Shown here piece after piece: positions 62,076 to 64,000 of a stretch of 64,000 nucleotides of DNA (the first letter of the stretch is position 1; each line of letters begins with the position of its first letter). The translations under genes were made by a program, and so were the position numbers. A model generated the notes under the pieces. The model did no database searches and had not been told where the DNA came from. It saw nothing but the letters and a program-made list of their open reading frames with translations. Source of the stretch: Halogeometricum sp. S3BR5-2 (GTDB lineage Archaea; Halobacteriota; Halobacteria; Halobacteriales; Haloferacaceae); NCBI RefSeq assembly GCF_031624635.1, contig NZ_JAMQOQ010000003.1, positions 62,001-126,000 of the forward strand, in the 5' to 3' direction.

Positions 62076-62939
62076 CTACGCCGCCGCGACCGCCCGCCGC
62101 CGGTCGAAGAGGTAGACGACGGCCGCGAGCCAGCACGCGCCGAGGAAGCCGAGCATCGAGACCGGCGCCTCCCACGCGTTGTACGCCGCCAGATAGTGGC
62201 CGGCGACGAACGCGGCGACGGGGACGCCGACGTACGCGGCCACGTTCGGAATCCACGGCGAACCGGCCTCGTGGAACTCTTTCGCGTCCTTGTACACGCC
62301 GAAGAGCGCGAGCGCCGCGGTGAACATCGCGACGAACCACATCAGGACCGCGAGCAGAGCGCCGACGAATCCGTCGGGGTCGAGGCCGAAGAGGAAGCCG
62401 ACGGTCACCGGGAGGAAGACGGCGTAGCCGACGGCGGACAGCCACCACCTCGAATTCGGAACCTCCTCCCGAGCGCCGGTCGGCCCGTCCCGCGCCTCGG
62501 CCCGCCACGAGCGCACCGCCGCGAACCGGTCCCCGACGAGTGCGGCCGCGCGCACGACGAGCACGGTGATGGCGACGCCGACGGCGATTGCGAGGGGGGT
62601 TCCGACGAGAACGAACGCGGTCGCTCTCGGGTCGGAGGGGTCGAGCGTCGAGACCATGTTGGCGAGGTAGACGACGACCATGCCGACCGAGGCGGCCAGA
62701 CCCGCGCGCGTCCCGGCCGCACGTCGCTCCGTCGGCCGGTCGTAGTACAGATAGCCGACGAGAAGTCCGACGACGAGGTAGGCGGCCGCCGAGACGGTCC
62801 CGCCGGCGACTATCCGCTCGTCGGTCACCGCGCCCCACGAGAGCGCGACCGTTATCGGGACCGACGCGAGTCCGAAGGCCGTCGCGAGTCGGAGTTGCGG
62901 GTCGGCCAGCGCCCGGCGGAGGCGCGCGTGGAGGGACAT
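62076..62939 (-). CDS. Polytopic membrane protein, haloarchaeal
   Basis: 287 residues from MSLHARLRRALAD; the first Met 15 codons upstream is an alternative. Four membrane helices in the N-terminal half (with VVGLLVGYLYYDRPTERRAAGTRAGL, a DUF5518-like helix pair) are followed by a charged loop and four more (about 175-280, SRWWLSAVGYAVFLPVTVGFLF, VAAYVGVPVAAFVAGHYL). The two halves may have separate origins. No catalytic motif is evident. Confidence 0.75.
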   Translation of the reverse strand: MSLHARLRRALADPQLRLATAFGLASVPITVALSWGAVTDERIVAGGTVSAAAYLVVGLLVGYLYYDRPTERRAAGTRAGLAASVGMVVVYLANMVSTLDPSDPRATAFVLVGTPLAIAVGVAITVLVVRAAALVGDRFAAVRSWRAEARDGPTGAREEVPNSRWWLSAVGYAVFLPVTVGFLFGLDPDGFVGALLAVLMWFVAMFTAALALFGVYKDAKEFHEAGSPWIPNVAAYVGVPVAAFVAGHYLAAYNAWEAPVSMLGFLGACWLAAVVYLFDRRRAVAAA

Positions 62940-63062
62940 CGTATCAGGTCCGCCGTCGACCGCAGCGACCAAGAATCTTTTCAATTTGTAGACGTTTGTC
63001 TCGTCGACGGCCGTTCGTCGGAGATAGTAAAACTAATCAACACTTTTGCGCGACGTATCGTC

Positions 63063-63329
63063 GTGCCCGACGACCCCGCCGCCGACTCGCTTCGCTACGC
63101 GCTGCGTCCCGAACTGCTCAAACTCTACGGAGTCACCGTTTTCGGGTACCTCGTCACGGCGAACGTTCGGGGAGCGTTCGGCGGGTTCGTCACCGCCCAA
63201 CCGTGGCAGGGGCTCCTCGAACTCCCGTTCGTCCTCCTGGGGCTGGCGCTCTTCTTCGGCGGGTTCGTCGGCGTGCTCCACCGGGTCCTCTCGGACGCGT
63301 CGTCGAATCGAAGGCGAAGCCGACTGTAG
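63063..63329 (+). CDS. Small two-helix membrane protein
   Basis: 88 residues from GTG: an acidic N terminus (VPDDPAADSLRYALRPELLK), two hydrophobic helices (about 22-45 and 50-72) and a basic end. Codon bias supports it. It is divergent from the membrane protein at 62076-62939 across a short AT-rich promoter region (62985-63050). The family is unknown. Confidence 0.65.
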   Translation: MPDDPAADSLRYALRPELLKLYGVTVFGYLVTANVRGAFGGFVTAQPWQGLLELPFVLLGLALFFGGFVGVLHRVLSDASSNRRRSRL

Positions 63330-63403
63330 TGCCGTCTCGGACCGTTCTTCGGGGGTCCCCCGTCGATTGGAGCGTTCGGTTTCGGGGGCTCGGGACGGCG
63401 GCG

Positions 63404-64000
63404 CTAACAGCCCTCACCGACGGCGTCGGCGGGCGTCGAGACGACGACCGGGTCCAGTCCGTTCGCGGTGTAGACGACGTTCCGCGAGTCGAGCCACCCC
63501 TCGTACGTCGACTGCGCGACCGTCTGCGGGGAGGAGGGGAACAGGTGCGCGCCCGTCGTCGTCCACGACCGCTGGGAGACGACCGGACAGGTCGGACTCG
63601 GGCCGCCGGTGAGCCAACTCGCCGCCGGTCCGACCGAGGCGTCGCTGCCGAAGATGTAGATTCCGACGCGGGTGAGCGTGTGGCCGCCGGTCCACGCGCG
63701 GTCGGTGTGCGCGCCGAGGAACGCGACGCCCCGGTACTCCGAGTCGAGCGTCGTGCTCGGCGCCGAGGCGGTGTCCATGTTGAGGTACGCCAGCGGCGCG
63801 GAGGCGACGACGGTGAGGACGACGAGCACCGCGAGGGCGACGGAGAGCGCCCGTTTCAGCCCGTCCGCGGAGGGGCGACCGGAGTCGAGCACGCGCACCA
63901 GCGTCACCGCCGCGACGGCGAGCACCGGGAAGTGCAGGAACGTCTGCGCGCGCATCGCCGTCGCGAAGTACTCCGGCGTGAGCGACGCGGTGAGGCTGAA
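63404..64000 (-). CDS. C-terminal part of a polytopic membrane protein (glycosyltransferase-39-like)
   Basis: The reading frame is open to the window edge. The visible 198 residues include a membrane segment (FLHFPVLAVAAVTLVRVLD), another (ALSVALAVLVVLTVVASAPLAYL), and a C-terminal extracellular domain ending GWLDSRNVVYTANGLDPVVV with a terminal Cys near the stop (GEGC). Helices followed by a soluble outer domain resemble haloarchaeal PMT/GT39-like or oligosaccharyl-type proteins, but the catalytic N terminus lies outside the window, so the name is tentative. Confidence 0.5.
   Translation of the reverse strand, partial: FSLTASLTPEYFATAMRAQTFLHFPVLAVAAVTLVRVLDSGRPSADGLKRALSVALAVLVVLTVVASAPLAYLNMDTASAPSTTLDSEYRGVAFLGAHTDRAWTGGHTLTRVGIYIFGSDASVGPAASWLTGGPSPTCPVVSQRSWTTTGAHLFPSSPQTVAQSTYEGWLDSRNVVYTANGLDPVVVSTPADAVGEGC

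Overview
The window is haloarchaeal chromosome (or megaplasmid) DNA, probably from a Haloferacales-type organism. It has high GC with strong third-position GC, acidic proteomes, Tat-type lipoprotein signals (SRRRF/RRRF followed by a Cys lipobox), HTH-10 (bacterio-opsin-activator type) regulators, a TrmB regulator, haloarchaeal TnpB elements, PGF-pre-PGF surface proteins and an archaeal CspA-like protein. No rRNA, tRNA or CRISPR array was seen.

Layout. 0-4.7 kb: a TnpB-only insertion element abuts an HTH-10 regulator interrupted by an in-frame TGA; an intact paralogue, a single-domain HTH-10 protein, a histidine-kinase relic and a glycerophosphodiesterase follow. 4.8-16.8 kb: an alpha-glucoside module with a TrmB regulator, a five-gene peptide/oligosaccharide-type ABC transporter (two ATPases, two permeases, family-5 lipoprotein) and, divergently, two tandem GH13 alpha-glucosidases that differ at a residue linked to alpha-1,6 versus alpha-1,4 specificity. 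A leader ORF is coupled to the first. 16.9-22.5 kb: a membrane protein, CspA and a decayed zone: a second glycerophosphodiesterase reduced to a frameshifted fragment, a truncated metal-transporter ATPase, a ZnuA gene that has lost its start next to a second TnpB element, and a largely non-coding tract. 22.5-25.4 kb: Ca2+/Na+ exchanger, saccharopine-dehydrogenase-like reductase and a hypothetical.

25.7-37.5 kb: a sugar-acid (probably hexuronate) catabolic island with two mannonate dehydratase homologues, an IclR regulator, a 2-keto-3-deoxy-acid dehydratase of the FAH family resembling haloarchaeal XacE, a PPC/DUF296 protein, an SDR, an Ldh2-type oxidoreductase and a complete carbohydrate ABC transporter (SBP1, MalF, MalG, MalK type). 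A 5'-truncated SDR relic lies beyond it.

38.6-64 kb: cell-envelope genes. These are an ABC-2 exporter overlapping a CARDB-like secreted protein; a PQQ-type beta-propeller lipoprotein; small membrane proteins; a D-2-hydroxyacid dehydrogenase; two paralogous secreted surface proteins (one with a PGF-pre-PGF domain and a C-terminal membrane segment, the other ending before both) bracketing a rhomboid-like protein, a PAS histidine kinase, a sugar-nucleotide epimerase and a zinc ribbon; a MacB/FtsX-type permease with Ig-like insertions plus its ATPase; a PAP2 phosphatase; and the C-terminal end of a polytopic membrane protein.

The most unusual signal is a paired-palindrome cassette (9-3-9 hairpin, 7-8 nt spacer, 10-3-10 hairpin) present in the same order and orientation in both tnpB elements. 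The two copies have unrelated stem sequences. One lies in frame inside the coding region and the other overlaps the stop codon. All identifications are by eye from sequence motifs; no database search was run.
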